Shown here piece by piece: positions 53,086 to 64,000 of a stretch of DNA of 64,000 nt. The notes beneath the pieces are model-generated. The model was not told the DNA's origin, ran no database searches, and saw nothing but the letters and a program-made list of their open reading frames with translations. Within the stretch, counting starts at the first letter, position 1. Each line of letters starts with the position of its first letter. Made by a program: the position numbers and the translations under genes. Source of the DNA: Amyelois transitella (Eukaryota; Arthropoda; Insecta; Lepidoptera; Pyralidae); the NCBI RefSeq assembly GCF_032362555.1, contig NC_083512.1:2654001-2718000 (forward strand). The letters are read 5' to 3'.

Positions 53086-55132
53086 GTAAGTTTAACGACC
53101 ATTTATGGTCTAATGCTTTCGTTATTTAAATTATTATGACGTAGTAGACAGTAATAGATGATGATTGAAACTAGAAAATTGTATTTGCATTATGTGGTAT
53201 GAACTTTAAATTTCTTAAAAATTATGATTTTCTTGAGTTGTTTGTGTCTATCAATCTTACATTCTGTCAGGCCTGTTAGATATAAAAATATCTAACTTAT
53301 GTATTAAACAACAGATAGTTCATATTTTCAAATGAGCTCATTTTACATGACTGCTCAAAAAAGGCGTGTTATATTTTCAAGGTCTTTTATGTAGGATGCA
53401 AGAAACTCATGCGTCTGTCTTAATTATTTATCGTCATCCCAAAGAACCAATCAAAAAGAAGTTAGGTTCTCTACTTAACTCTAGCAAAATGAGTTTTTTT
53501 TTGTTTCATTATTCTAAATTCGTGTTCCAACACCGGGTCTAGTCTTCTATGATACTTACTACGAATTGAGATCAATAACAAGGCATCTCCTTAACCCGTT
53601 GAACGTCAGAAGTATATTTTTTTATACAACGATAGAGTAAAAAATATATTTATGTAACTTTGTCTTTATTTAAAATTGGTGGCAATTTTGACACCTTACC
53701 TCTCGTCGGATTTATATTTTATATGACACTAGCTGTCCCAGCCAACGTTGTTTTGCCATATAAATTATTTTTAAATTATTTCTAGTTAATTTTTTTTTTA
53801 AGTGTGGACAACCCTTATCACTCAGGGGTATGAAAAATAGATGTTGGCCAATTCTCAGAACAACTCAATATGCTCACACAATTTCATGAGTAATGGTCAA
53901 GCCGTTTCGGAGGAGTACGAGAACACATATATAAACAAAGCGATCAATCTCATAATTTTGTGACAAACATAATTACGGCCAAATATAAACCGGATCGACT
54001 TAATTAAATAACAATAAACATTTAATTGAATGTTTAAAAACAAGGTACTTAAAAAGTAATCAAGATTTAGTTTAAGAGTTAAAAATCACAGCCAACACGG
54101 AAGTATTCACCGAAGGTTACACTTATAGGAGAATAGAAGGGACAGACAAACAGAAGGTCAATTCGTTTAACGTCACTAAACTTTTCAAAAATATCAAGGC
54201 AAATAAAGCTTAGTAAGCTTAGAGTAGAGTCGATTTCTAGGCAAAATTTTCATCAATTTAATAATGCTCCGCTTTTAAAAACAAGTGATACGTTTGTTTT
54301 TATAAAATTTCGTCAAAATCAAAAGTGTTATATTTATTTATATTTAATTGGCTCTGTCTGTTACGTAAGAAATTTTGACGTGAGCGTGTGTGTTTTGTAA
54401 TGAAATTTAGTATTTTAGAAACAAATTATTATTTCATAATTACTGATTTGTTTAAATTAGTTACGGAATTCTTAAAAATGAATCTTTTACTGAATACGGG
54501 TCGACACGCACTTTGCCAGTTTTATCATTTGTTATATTAAAGTACGTATCTCATTTTCGTGTAAATTAGTAGGATTTCCTTTAACGTAAAGCGAGAATTT
54601 GGGTGGGTAATGTGTAGGGAATAAAAACACTACAGAAGTAGGAACTTACTGTTAAAGAAACTTCTTGTTTTTACATAATAAATGATTATGTTATTTTAAT
54701 CCATAAACTTTCCATTTAATCTAGCCTAAAAAAATATAGTTCAGTTTTGGTAAAAAAAGTTTCAACATCCAACTTGAACAGTGTGTCATATCGTATGTAG
54801 GGGTTTAATTGTTTAAAGTTAAACCAATACCTATTTATACATAGAAGAAATTGAAATTTTATCCTGGTAATTATCACAAAGAAAAAAAAAACTTTTTATT
54901 TTAATTATCAAAATAGGATCAGATCAGGAAATCAGAATGTCTTGACACATGTTGCACTTCTATACCTCATTAATTTTGACATGGATTTATTACGAATGCG
55001 GCATTATTCTCGAGGGCTGTCAGAGACACCTGCCGTCTAAGTGGTCCAGTAAAACCAGAACTGTCTCTGAAATTGGTTAAAGGTGTAAAAATATAATTTA
55101 TTCGGCGACGACCCAATATTGGAGTTTAAAGT
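53086..55132. other. No gene seen; possible first intron
   Basis: AT-rich. A common lepidopteran repeat lies at about 53730-53960 (AGCTGTCCCAGCCAACGTTG and ATGGTCAAGCCGTTTCGGAG). No splice-supported ORF. Confidence 0.35.
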
Positions 55133-55315
55133 CACATACATACATACATATAATTACGTCTTTATTCATTATAGCGTACAGAGACAGCAGTCTTTAAAAG
55201 ACTGAAAGGTCATGATCAGCTGCATGAGTTAATAATGGATTTGAGATTCAAATGACAGGTTGCTAGACAATCACCTAAAAATAAGAATCCCTAGTTTATT
55301 GGCCGTTTCCTAAAG
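55133..55315 (-). mobile_element. SINE-like repeat family 1, decayed
   Basis: CATACATACATATAATTACG, CAGTCTTTAAAAGACTG and TGACAGGTTGCTAGACAATC. Confidence 0.65.
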
Positions 55316-56419
55316 TCCACTAACTGATGAAAATTATAAGGTTGAAAATTTTGAGTTCCTATATCTTCCATTTCATGTATTATATCGAGTATTTTATCGA
55401 AAAAATGGTTAATGTATCGAGAAAAATCTTTTCTCAAATCAAAATAACTGGTAATTTTTATTTCCATTCCTCTTTGGAATCATTTTTGAAAAATCTTGAT
55501 CATTAGGCAAAAAGTAATGCTGCCAGCGTTCTAGATACCTTTTCACTCAGGAGAAAAGTGTGGTCAAAGGCTTTATCATTATCTTGTTCTACCTTCTGAC
55601 GTTTTTCGAACATACGAAAGCACAAAATATACTATAAATTAACGTAACCCGTTTAACCAGCTTATATCCTTTTGACTTTTTATTTTATCTTTATAGTCCT
55701 GGTCAATTATTAAAGTTTTTAGAAGTTAGTTATTTACTTAACTATTAATATTAACTATTAAAAATAACTGGTCGACATTTTGTCATCATGGTCAAAATTC
55801 CTCCCACGATGACAAAAAGCGGCTCTCATCTGACCCCCACAACCTTTGCGGGAGAACCTAACCCCTATTGAATCATGGTTACACATCCAGTTGAATTTAT
55901 ACCAAGTCTTATCTTAATCCTAGATTTCTCACGCATGGATCCTGTTTATCAATTAACTTGCCGACTGTACCTACCTAGATCACAGTAATTCATACGATTC
56001 CAATGGTAATGTAACCTCTATCTTATCCGGGTGGCATGAAAATTGCAGGATTATGCAACCAATGGCTCGCAGGGCGATGAAGATGTCACCCGCTCCCTCG
56101 TGACGTGTATTTACAACTAGCTCTAAAGGCTTCGTGTGTAAAGTTTTTCTTGTCAGTGAGACTATTTAGAGATAATCTCATAATACTCGTTTAAACTCAA
56201 AACACTGTACGAAAATGTATGATTTCTACGAATTGGCTGTGCGTTGTTCGTTAAAATAGTCAACTTATTCATTTACTAGCTTTTAGTCTGCCGCTTCACT
56301 CGATCACAGGCGTTTTCAGCAAAATCACACGGGAACAGTACTTTTGTCCGTGATTTTTCACTTTATGATTGGTTAAAATAAAGCGTGAAATAACTGCAAA
56401 CAAATAAATGCCAATTGAA
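55316..56419. other. No gene seen
   Basis: A tRNA-SINE body fragment near 55820-55930 (CTCATCTGACCCCCACAACC). Otherwise AT-rich. Confidence 0.35.
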
Positions 56420-56621
56420 TATTACTTACATACATATGGTCACGTCTATATCCCTTGCGGGGTAGACAGAGCTAACAGTCTTGAAAAGACTGAATGGCCA
56501 CGTTCAGCTATTTGGCTTAATGATAGAATTGAGATTCAAATAGTGACAGGTTGCTAACTCATCGCCTAAAAAGAATCCTAAGTTTGTAAGCCTACCCTTA
56601 GTCGCCTTTTAATATTAGTGT
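56420..56621 (-). mobile_element. SINE-like repeat family 1 with short target duplication
   Basis: The tail is close to consensus; the head is truncated after CCCTTAGTCGCCTTTT. AATATTA flanks both ends. Confidence 0.8.
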
Positions 56622-57773
56622 TCCCGAATGCAAATTTGAAAAGAGTCCGAAGTTCGTGCACGTGGTTAAATTATTGGAAAATCAAAGCAGTCACTAGATA
56701 CCGTGTGCAATAAGAATATTTTCTTAGACGGTCAAATTTTTCTGGCCCTTTTGTGAGTTTTCTACCAACTACCGCACTCCCTTTTACGGATTGTGAAAGT
56801 AGTTTAACTCATAAAAGTGGATGTGATCGGAAGCATGTTTAAGGCAGACGTTAATTATGCGTTAACTACTATACGCCGGTGGCTTTACCTGCATTGTGAC
56901 AGACTTCAAAAAATATGTATTTAATATAGAGCCACCCAACAGTCTCAAAAAAGTATGTACTTTTTTGAGTCTGTTGGCTGGCTCTATCTGCCTCATAACA
57001 AATAAAGACGTCATTATAGTTATGTATGTATGTTTTTATCCCTATTTATTTTCCCAAACTACTAATTCGGTTTTATTTCGGTTTCCATAATTGATTAGTA
57101 TTATTACATATCTTTAAGAATCTTACCGGATTTGATCAAGACGTCAAAGCGATGCATATATATTTCTGCAATATTTTTTGTTTTTTTTTGTAATAACACC
57201 TTAATAATAATAATGACCAGGTGATACAGAGGGAATCAGTTTCACAGAATTTAAAGGCTATGATTGAAATGAATACCTTTTGTACAACCATATATAAATA
57301 TACGTCTCCCTTACGGGACAAGAGTCTTGAAAAGCCTGAATCTCTTTAGTAGCTGATTTTTCATAACCAGCCACGGAAATATATATATCGTTTTCTCTAA
57401 TCATAAATCTGAATTAGCTCAGAACAAATAGCTTTTGATTTACAACTATTACGACTCACTTGTAGTTTTATTAACTACAAGAGCATAATACCAGAATATA
57501 AAATCTCAATAAATGCATTATGTTGCCCAACTGATCGGCCGACTAGTCGCGCCGCTTTGTGTAGTCGTGCCCGTGACGTATGAACACGGGAATAAGCCGG
57601 GGCGCGGGCAAATCTCTTTGTAGTATTACCACTGGAGTACTGAGGTGAAATAGAGATTTTCTTTACACAAAGGTGAAATTTTTGTTGAGTATCTTTTGTA
57701 ACATGGCCGCGATGCAGTTAGTTTGTTGAAATAAACTGAAATTGGATAATATTATTGTTTGGATCAAAAAAGT
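56622..57773. other. No gene seen; palindrome and GC-rich patch
   Basis: Holds the SINE-derived palindrome at 56929-56984, a small SINE tail trace near 57296-57345, and a GC-rich patch at about 57535-57620 that I cannot assign. Confidence 0.35.
56929..56984. repeat. 27-bp palindrome derived from the SINE tail
   Basis: Arms 56929-56955 and 56958-56984, 25 of 27 complementary, TG centre. The sequence is the GAGCCAACAGTCT landmark of SINE family 1 and its inverse. Confidence 0.85.
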
Positions 57774-58029
57774 GCCGTGTGGTTCCCGGTACAAATAAAA
57801 AAAAAGAATAGGACCACTCCATCTCGTTCTCATGGATGTCGTAAAGGGCGACTAAGGGATAGGCTTATAAACTTGGGATTCTTTTTTTAGGCGATAGGCT
57901 AGCAACCTGTCACTATTTGAATATCAATGCCATCATAAAGCCAAACAGCTGAACGTGGCCTATCGGTCTTTTCAAGACTGTTGGCTCTGTCTACCCCGCA
58001 AGGGATATAAACGTGATTATATGTATATG
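57774..58029 (+). mobile_element. SINE-like repeat family 1, near consensus
   Basis: Complete head (GCCGTGTGGTTCCCGGTAC), body and tail hairpin. Confidence 0.85.
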
Positions 58030-58769
58030 ACCCATATTAGATCATGGTAACATATCCAGTTATCTGGTTTCCTCACGATATTTAACCTCACCGTATTTAC
58101 CTGTATCAAATAGCTGTATCATCGCTGCGACTTTCTACACTAAAATCTAGAAAACCTAATCTTGAAAAATATTGCCTTAACTTAACACTTTAGTATATAA
58201 AAAAAACCTCACCATAATAGTAAAAGGAAGTTAGACTGATAATAAAGACATTCAACCGATTCAAGTTTAACAGATCGCAACACTAATTAAGTTATGACTA
58301 AGTAAAAACTTGAACAGAGCAGTTGAACGTATGCATCTGTTATATGCAGTTATGATAGTGTGTAATTAATATGGCTTTTCACAAGTACTAGAATGGTGTG
58401 AAGTAACGGATATTTATTTTATGGTGCAATAAAGAGTCTATCTATCTATTTTCTCTGAGTTTTATCAACGGCACACAATCAATTTAAGAAGGTAAACTAA
58501 TATTATTTTTTAATAATAATAAAAAAAAAACAATTCTAAATTACTAACTAAAAACATTATTATTTAAATTTTGGCCCCTAGGAAGGGTTCCCATGGCGCA
58601 GGCAGCATTCCCGCGCTGTATTGTAATAGCAATACGCTGCGCAAGAAAGCTTAAAAAAGAAAAAAAAAGAAAGAAAGAAGAAAAGAAAGCATCATCTTTT
58701 ACTTTTTTACCATTATAGAAATCGATGTACACACATAACAGTTTACAATCAAATACAAATTACAATCTC
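58030..58769. other. No gene seen
   Basis: A purine-rich run (A/G only) at about 58650-58690 and a retroposon-like end GTGCAATAAAGAGTCTATC at 58424. A 62-codon minus-strand ORF across the purine run is low-complexity noise. Confidence 0.35.
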
Positions 58770-58858
58770 AGTTTTGTCGAAAGGTTGAGAATGCTATATG
58801 GCATAAGTCCATCTGTTGAACATTATTTTAGGTACAATAAAGTTTAAATAATAACAAT
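58770..58858 (+). mobile_element. LINE 3' end with ATGC/GCAT hairpin
   Basis: GTCGAAAGGTTGAGAATGC, GGCATAAGTCCATCTGTTG and ACAATAAAGTTTAAATAAT. Confidence 0.5.
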
Positions 58859-60322
58859 ATTAACGTGTTTAACCTTTACGGAGTCGTCACAAGATTCGAA
58901 TGCCACGTTCTGATGGCATTGAGATTTATATTGACAGCAAATCTTTATAAAAGGAATCTCGAGTTTATTAGCAATTCGTCATCCTATTTACAAGAATATC
59001 TTACATCCATGATGGTTGTCTCATTACATAAACTTGCGTATTCGTCTCTTACGTCATCTCTCGTTAAAAAATGGGGTAGTCCTTTCAATATACAGAGAAT
59101 TACATGCCAAAGACAAAGCAATACATGATTATTTCCATTCATTATAGCGGATATCACATCTACGATAAGTTGTATGCAAAGAAGGCAGTTCACCTTGGCA
59201 AGGCGGCAAATTATCGAATCTGGCACGCTTTGTAAGTTAGTCGTCTATTCAATAAAGGTCATATACCACTCAGCAACCTATCAGCACCATAAGACCCTGT
59301 GATTAGACCTGTAGCCTGAAGTACTATTAGAAATGTGCATAACCACAGAATATATAATTTGTATCAATAACCCTTTGAATAGTTGTATAATTTTTTTCCT
59401 GGAGCAATACAGAGTTTATCTGTCTATAGGTATCTCTAACTCAATTACTTTGACTATTTGATTTAAATTATCAAATAGTTTTCCTCCTGGCGTAAGTCCT
59501 GGTTTCTTTCTCAGTTCATTGGAGATGAGACCGATGTCACCCCAGAACACGATCGAAGAGTAGATAAGTCATATTTTTAAGGGAGCGATCGCAACCTTTG
59601 CAGGAAACCGTACCCAAACTGGATCGTGGTTCAATCCGCCAATTAAAAAAAATATGTAATATCGCTTACTAATACAACATGTCTAACAACTTTTGTGCAA
59701 GGGTTCAATAAACGATCACATTTCAACACATCGTGTCTGGAAAATTTTTTGACTGATAACTATTTTGAGTAATTTGCACATGACAAGGTACCTATTTTAA
59801 TGAGAGTTGAACATTTACTAGACGTAGTTATACAAATCTACACTGTTATCAGTTACCGTGTTCGAAAATGCCCTTTAGTATGAGTATTTGTTAACAGAAA
59901 TCTGGATACAATCAAAATGATAAAAGGAAGGATTTTTAAATAATCATGATACTAGTTAAATTTCGGAAAAACATATTTGAAAATAACGCTTGTTTAAAAA
60001 CATGGCAAACATGACAGACTCAAAATTTACTTAAACATCGAGACAATCTCATTACTAGTATTAACTTAATTAAAAATGCCATCTTATAATGACAGCGCTA
60101 GCAAATCCTTTTCAAAATTACTCTTATTTACATAAAAGCGCATTTTTAGGTAGATTAGATTAAAACTTTTCTAACTACAATCATTAAGTGAAAGTAAGTA
60201 AGGATGAGTGTGTGACTTATTTCTGTAGGCGACCATAGATACCGTGGAAATTTCTGTTTCCATGCGTACGAAATCGCGGGAAACAGCTAGTTATCACATA
60301 TTTCACTAAATTTTTTTTATTA
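58859..60322. other. No gene seen
   Basis: AT-rich. A SINE-body trace near 59480-59640 (TTCCTCCTGGCGTAAGTCC) and a Helitron-type trace just before 60290 (CGAAATCGCGGGAAACAGC, TAG). Confidence 0.35.
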
Positions 60323-60506
60323 TCACTACATAGTATAAAATAAAGTCGCTATTTTAGTCTGTTTGTCTGTATGCTTAAATCTTTAAAATTACGCAACGGA
60401 TTTTGATGCGGTTTTTTGTAACAGGTAGAGTGATTCAAGAGAAAGGTTTTTATGTATAATAACATTTATAATTTTGCACCCGTGCGAAGCCGGGGCGCGT
60501 CGCTAG
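60323..60506 (+). mobile_element. Helitron-like element, 184 bp
   Basis: TCACTACATAGTATAAAATA start and CGGGGCGCGTCGCTAG end, host A at 60322 and T at 60507. Same family as 22979-23141. Too short to code for Rep/helicase. Confidence 0.75.
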
Positions 60507-60796
60507 TATTTGTATATAATTGGGAAACAGTTACACGTATAATGTATTATATGTTACTGACCCCGTCTCATAGAGAAATCGTATTGGTCCATTGGAAATC
60601 GATAATCATTAACTACCAGAATGAGTATCAATCGATTAAACTATGATTAATGTTGATAAAGATGTACCTGTTGATAATGTTACTGTTAATTCCGTAGTAT
60701 TAGACTGATAATAATTTACATACAACTCAATTTTGGTTGATTATTTATACTTTCTTCCAATAGGTAAAAGCCGAAACAAATTAAAATCCCAACTAT

Positions 60797-61036
60797 TCTA
60801 TACTAATATTATAAAGCTGAAGAGTGTGATTGTCTACTGGTTCGAATTGAAAAAATATTTTTGTGTTGACTAGACCTTTCGAAGAAGGCTTTCGGCTATA
60901 TTACATCACGCTGCAACTATAAGGAGCGAAGAAATAATGGAAAATGTGAAAAGAACGGGGAAAATTATTCTTCCTGAGGCCTTTAATGATGCCCAAAATA
61001 ACTATTTCACGCGGATGAAGTTACGGGCACAGCTAG
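60797..61036 (+). mobile_element. Helitron-like element, larger variant
   Basis: Near its start CTATACTAATATTATAAAGC and at its end GATGAAGTTACGGGCACAGC, TAG followed by T. The middle is unlike the other copies. Confidence 0.55.
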
Positions 61037-61526
61037 TAAGTATAATAAATGCGAAAGAAAGTTTTTTATATTAGTTGTCTCTTCACGCGTTATCTTGATT
61101 GAAATTTTGCATATTTATAATTAAGAGTCTGGTAAAGGAATAGGGCACTTTTCGTGAAGGTAAACACGAAATATTCCAGGGGATTTGCGAAATATACAGG
61201 AATTTCGCAAATTCCATTCGCAAATTATTTTTTAAGCTTTCGCGCCGGTATAAAAAAAAACAATTATAAATTCCTAACATATTTTTATACTAACTTTTAC
61301 CCGCAGCTTCGCCCGCGTGCACTCAATCATTCGAGAGATGAAGATTATTTAGGTCTATTGCAGAAGGAAGTAGATATATATAAAAAACATCTGTACATTG
61401 AGAATATTTAAAAAAATATATTTATTACCAAAGGGATCAGCTACTCTGTAATATGTACGGAAATTTGAGTATATTTAATAACCTTAACCTTCGTATTTCC
61501 AAACGGAGTTGCGGGCAACAGCTAGT
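61037..61526 (+). mobile_element. Helitron-like remnants, nested
   Basis: ATAATAAATGCGAAAGAAAG near 61044; an inverted-looking CCCGCAGCTTCGCCCGCGTG at about 61303; and a final GTTGCGGGCAACAGCTAG near 61526. Confidence 0.45.
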
Positions 61527-61679
61527 TCTTAATATGACTAAAATATATATATTTGATACCACTTTTCTACTACCTTGAGTGCCGTTGGAAGATTTGGTGG
61601 TTGGTATAAGCCAAAACAATATAGAGAAATTCGTTCATAGTCATTTTTGGCATTGAAATATTTGTCTCAATTTGGTAAT

Positions 61680-61785
61680 CTCAGTTTGGTCCAAAAGGTT
61701 CGACTGGCAGAGGATGCCTTGTGGCATTCACTTGTTGTACATTTTGCGTGCATTAAGTTTGAATACATTAATAAATTTGAGGTCA
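61680..61785 (+). mobile_element. LINE 3' end with ATGCC/GGCAT hairpin
   Basis: GGTCCAAAAGGTTCGACTGG then GATGCCTTGTGGCATTC and CATTAATAAATTT. Confidence 0.55.
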
Positions 61786-62013
61786 TTGCCCCGTAAAAAT
61801 GTTATAAAAATATTGCAAGTATCTTATCGGTTCATTCTTGTGAAAAATTAAAAACTAACAAAATAACATGTGAACAAACTTCCGTCAAAGAAAAATCGTA
61901 ATCATAATGTTTCTTTAATCTATCCCCAATCTGGTCAGATGGAAAATTATAATTCTTTAAGGTCTTGTTACCAACCTAAATAAATGATAGTAGACCATGC
62001 ACGCAACTCAAAC

Positions 62014-62180
62014 ATGTCGTAAAAGGCGACTAAGGGATAGGCTTACAAACTTGGGATTCTTTTTTTAGGCAATGGCCAATATTATTAAGCCAAATAGCCG
62101 AACGTGGCCTATCAGTCTTTTCAAGACTGTTGGCTCTGTGTACCCCACAAGGGATATAGACGTGACCATATGTATGTATC
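62014..62180 (+). mobile_element. SINE-like repeat family 1, head missing and middle deleted
   Basis: Begins at ATGTCGTAAAAGGCGACTAAGG and jumps from TTAGGCAATGG to ATTATTAAGCC, so the CTAGCAACCTGTCAC part is lost. The tail is intact. Confidence 0.8.
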
Positions 62181-62507
62181 TATTTTGTTTATAATCTGTG
62201 ATTTCTTTTTAAAAAAGAAATAATATGCTTAAATAAACATAGAGAATAAATGTTTTTGTGACTTGTACCAAGGAAAACAATCTGCTACGAATATGCGGTG
62301 CGACGTCGGTTCATTTCGTATTTCCTGATGCAATATTACATGCTCATGCGTTTGATATTTTATTTCCTCTACATTGATTCACAGCAGAAATGTTTTTAGT
62401 AAAATTTTAATAAGGTTTTCATATTTATTTAGCAACATATCTGGTCATTTTTTTTAACATAAAGTTTTATTTTTGACTAAAGGAGTACATTACAAATGTA
62501 AAACTAA

Positions 62508-62702
62508 TTAAAGAAAACTAAAAGAAAAATGCAGTTTTTGGAAATAACTACATATTTGAGCCGTTTGGGGTTGAGACTCTGTGGCCATGGGAGCCTTCTG
62601 CACTTTATCTCGCTCAAAAGATAAGCATTGCCATTCAACGTCGCAATGCTGCCAGCCTTCTGGGCACTTTACCTCAAGACTCCGATCTGCCGGGACTTGC
62701 AT
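62508..62702 (-). CDS. Unrecognised 64-codon ORF, possible terminal exon
   Basis: Composition is not low-complexity (Cys, Trp and Glu rich; SLEVKCPEGWQHCDVEWQ) and AATAAA lies about 40 nt beyond the stop on the same strand. I recognise no domain. It sits 26 bp outside the left end of the TIR element, so it may be a remnant of a gene into which that element inserted. No good acceptor decides the start. Confidence 0.25.
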   Translation of the reverse strand: MQVPADRSLEVKCPEGWQHCDVEWQCLSFERDKVQKAPMATESQPQTAQICSYFQKLHFSFSFL

Positions 62703-63025
62703 TTTTGTAAATAAGTGTTAGTTTTATATAATAGGCTATTTGACAAAGTTCTAAAAACTATCTTAGGGTATTCATTTGTTTATAAGGAGCCCTACAAAAA
62801 TAGTTTTCTGCCTTTATTACAGCTATTTTATTAAAAAATCGAAAAAGGAAATGAAATATTCAAATATGCCGCCAAAACGCGACTTTTAGCAATATGGCGG
62901 CCATGGCATGCAGTGACGTAAATTTCGTGTAAATATCATACAAGCTTGTTGGTGTTTCGAAAAGTTTTTATTTTCTTTTGTTTTATTTAACTTGTGTCAC
63001 GTCATATGTGTGAAAATTATTAAAA

Positions 63026-63151
63026 TGAGTTCCTATAAATGTTGTACAGTGCCTCAATGCACTAATACAACAATAAAATCTCCTACGAAACTGTTTTTTT
63101 CTGTGCCCATGGATTTGAATATTCGCAAGAAGTGGTTTCAGATCATGATCT
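63026..63151 (+). pseudogene. THAP zinc-finger fragment
   Basis: Reads MSSYKCCTVPQC, then KLFFSVPMD and RKKWFQIM before a stop. It has the first Cys pair region and the conserved Trp of a THAP domain. The second half (Cys-x2-His and the AVPTIF box) is absent. THAP domains bind DNA and are common in P-element-type transposases and derived host genes. Truncated, so not functional as it stands, unless spliced to a downstream exon that I cannot see. Confidence 0.6.
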
Positions 63152-63180
63152 AAGATCAGTGGTTACCAAGATATACTTAC

Positions 63181-63308
63181 ATTAATGTTTTCACATTCCT
63201 CAGTTCGGCAGCATAGAAATCTGGATTGTTTTTGAAGAAGACGCCAACCATTATTGCGTCCACTTTTGGTAGGTTTTGACTGTCAGCTTTCGCGGAATTG
63301 GTTTCCAT
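63181..63308 (-). CDS. Possible first exon of a SWIM/THAP-associated family protein
   Basis: An ATG-started frame METNSAKADSQNLPKVDAIM then FFKNNPDFYAAELRNVKT ends at AT|GTAAGTAT, a strong donor, after 128 nt. The NPDFYAAELRNVKT segment resembles the start of insect proteins with a SWIM zinc finger that often accompany THAP or YqaJ domains; this is from memory and needs a search. No second exon is found in the expected direction before 62.7 kb. Confidence 0.4.
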
Positions 63309-63625
63309 TATTAAATACGTATGTTATCTGAGTAATCCTGAGCGATCAAACAGTTATAAAATGTTGAAAAATAATAGCGAACACTAAGGAACGGTACGAT
63401 CCACAGTCTGTTTATGGATAATTGACGTCATAATAGAAATAGCCAATCACGTACGTTTTTAGTCACGTGACAGCTGCATAAAAAACCCTAATTTTCTGAG
63501 ACGGATTTTGTTAAAATAATGCAATATTTTTATCTCGCGTTATTACAAATCGCTCCAAAAAAATAATATTAAGACTGATGACATAAAAGAAATGTATATT
63601 TTTAATACAGTCAAATAGCCTATTA

Positions 63626-64000
63626 GGCCTACTTGTATCTTCTAGTAATACAAATTTACTTTTAGAAACATTTCCAGATTAGGTCTATTAAATTCACACA
63701 TTGCAATAACCACCTTTTATTATTGCTTATTCATTCCAAAATTTCATTTAAGGGAATCCCCTTTAATTCAATTCGTTCTAATTTTTGTTCCAATTAGGCA
63801 TGACCTCCTTAGGGAGAACCGTCTCTTACCTCGTTCATCTCGATTAAGTTCTTATTAAAATCATTGTCCCATAGAAGAGAGCAGAGTGATTCCCCTTTTT
63901 GACATCCAAATTAAATAATAAATTTGGCCAGACTATCATGACTGCATTGACGGAATAATATCACGATGTCCTACTTCACCAAATTGGTTGGCAATCGAAC
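63626..64000. other. No gene seen
   Basis: AT-rich sequence to the window end. No landmark recognised. Confidence 0.4.

Larger units (their letters stand above)
62729..63625. mobile_element. TIR element of about 0.9 kb with a THAP fragment
   Basis: The ends TAATAGGCTATTTGAC (62729-62744) and its exact complement (63610-63625) form a 16-bp inverted repeat. A TA on each side fits a TA target duplication if the element starts at ATAGGC. Inside lie a THAP zinc-finger start on the plus strand and a clean coding exon on the minus strand. No transposase is visible, so it is non-autonomous. Superfamily not assignable. Confidence 0.6.

Noticed and set aside
58544-58732. 62-codon minus-strand ORF with many Phe and Ser
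   Set aside because: It reads the purine/pyrimidine run and is low-complexity.

Overview
The window reads as nuclear DNA of a moth or butterfly. Protein-coding genes are split by many introns with GT/AG borders. The sequence between exons is AT-rich and packed with lepidopteran-type interspersed repeats: a very abundant SINE-like element with an (ATGT)n tail, tRNA-derived SINEs, Helitron-like elements ending in CTAG, and non-LTR retrotransposons. No bacterial operon, CRISPR array or viral genome is visible.

Layout. 0.2-3.7 kb: a non-LTR retrotransposon on the minus strand with an uninterrupted 963-residue endonuclease/reverse-transcriptase ORF and its 3' UTR. 3.7-20 kb: gene-free and repeat-rich. 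20.2-40.5 kb: three tandem minus-strand genes that I reassembled exon by exon. Read from right to left they are a carbonic anhydrase-related protein (6 exons, 338 aa), frataxin (2 exons, 178 aa) and a KIAA0825-like protein (17 exons, 858 aa). 40.9-42.9 kb: a plus-strand MYCBPAP-like gene (2 exons, 590 aa), divergent from the carbonic anhydrase-related gene across 370 bp. 43-64 kb: mostly repeats and featureless AT-rich DNA, a possible first coding exon of a plus-strand gene at 53.06 kb, and a roughly 0.9-kb element with terminal inverted repeats that carries a THAP zinc-finger fragment at 62.7-63.6 kb.

In every multi-exon model the exon lengths keep one reading frame from ATG to stop, which is the main support for the models. 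The carbonic anhydrase-related protein has lost one zinc ligand and other catalytic residues, so it is probably a pseudoenzyme. Frataxin is a mitochondrial iron-sulfur cluster assembly factor. Its stop codon lies only 83 bp before the start codon of the KIAA0825-like gene. Its single intron has taken in a 5'-truncated copy of a retrotransposon related to the one at the left edge.

Main leads: the abundant SINE and an RTE-like LINE share a 3' tail hairpin in which paired bases change together; the retrotransposon 3' UTR hairpin is kept in three copies; there is a TIR element with a THAP fragment on one strand and a host-like exon on the other; a MITE sits inside a SINE with a clean 4-bp target duplication; and there are several long perfect palindromes, one directly upstream of a coding exon.
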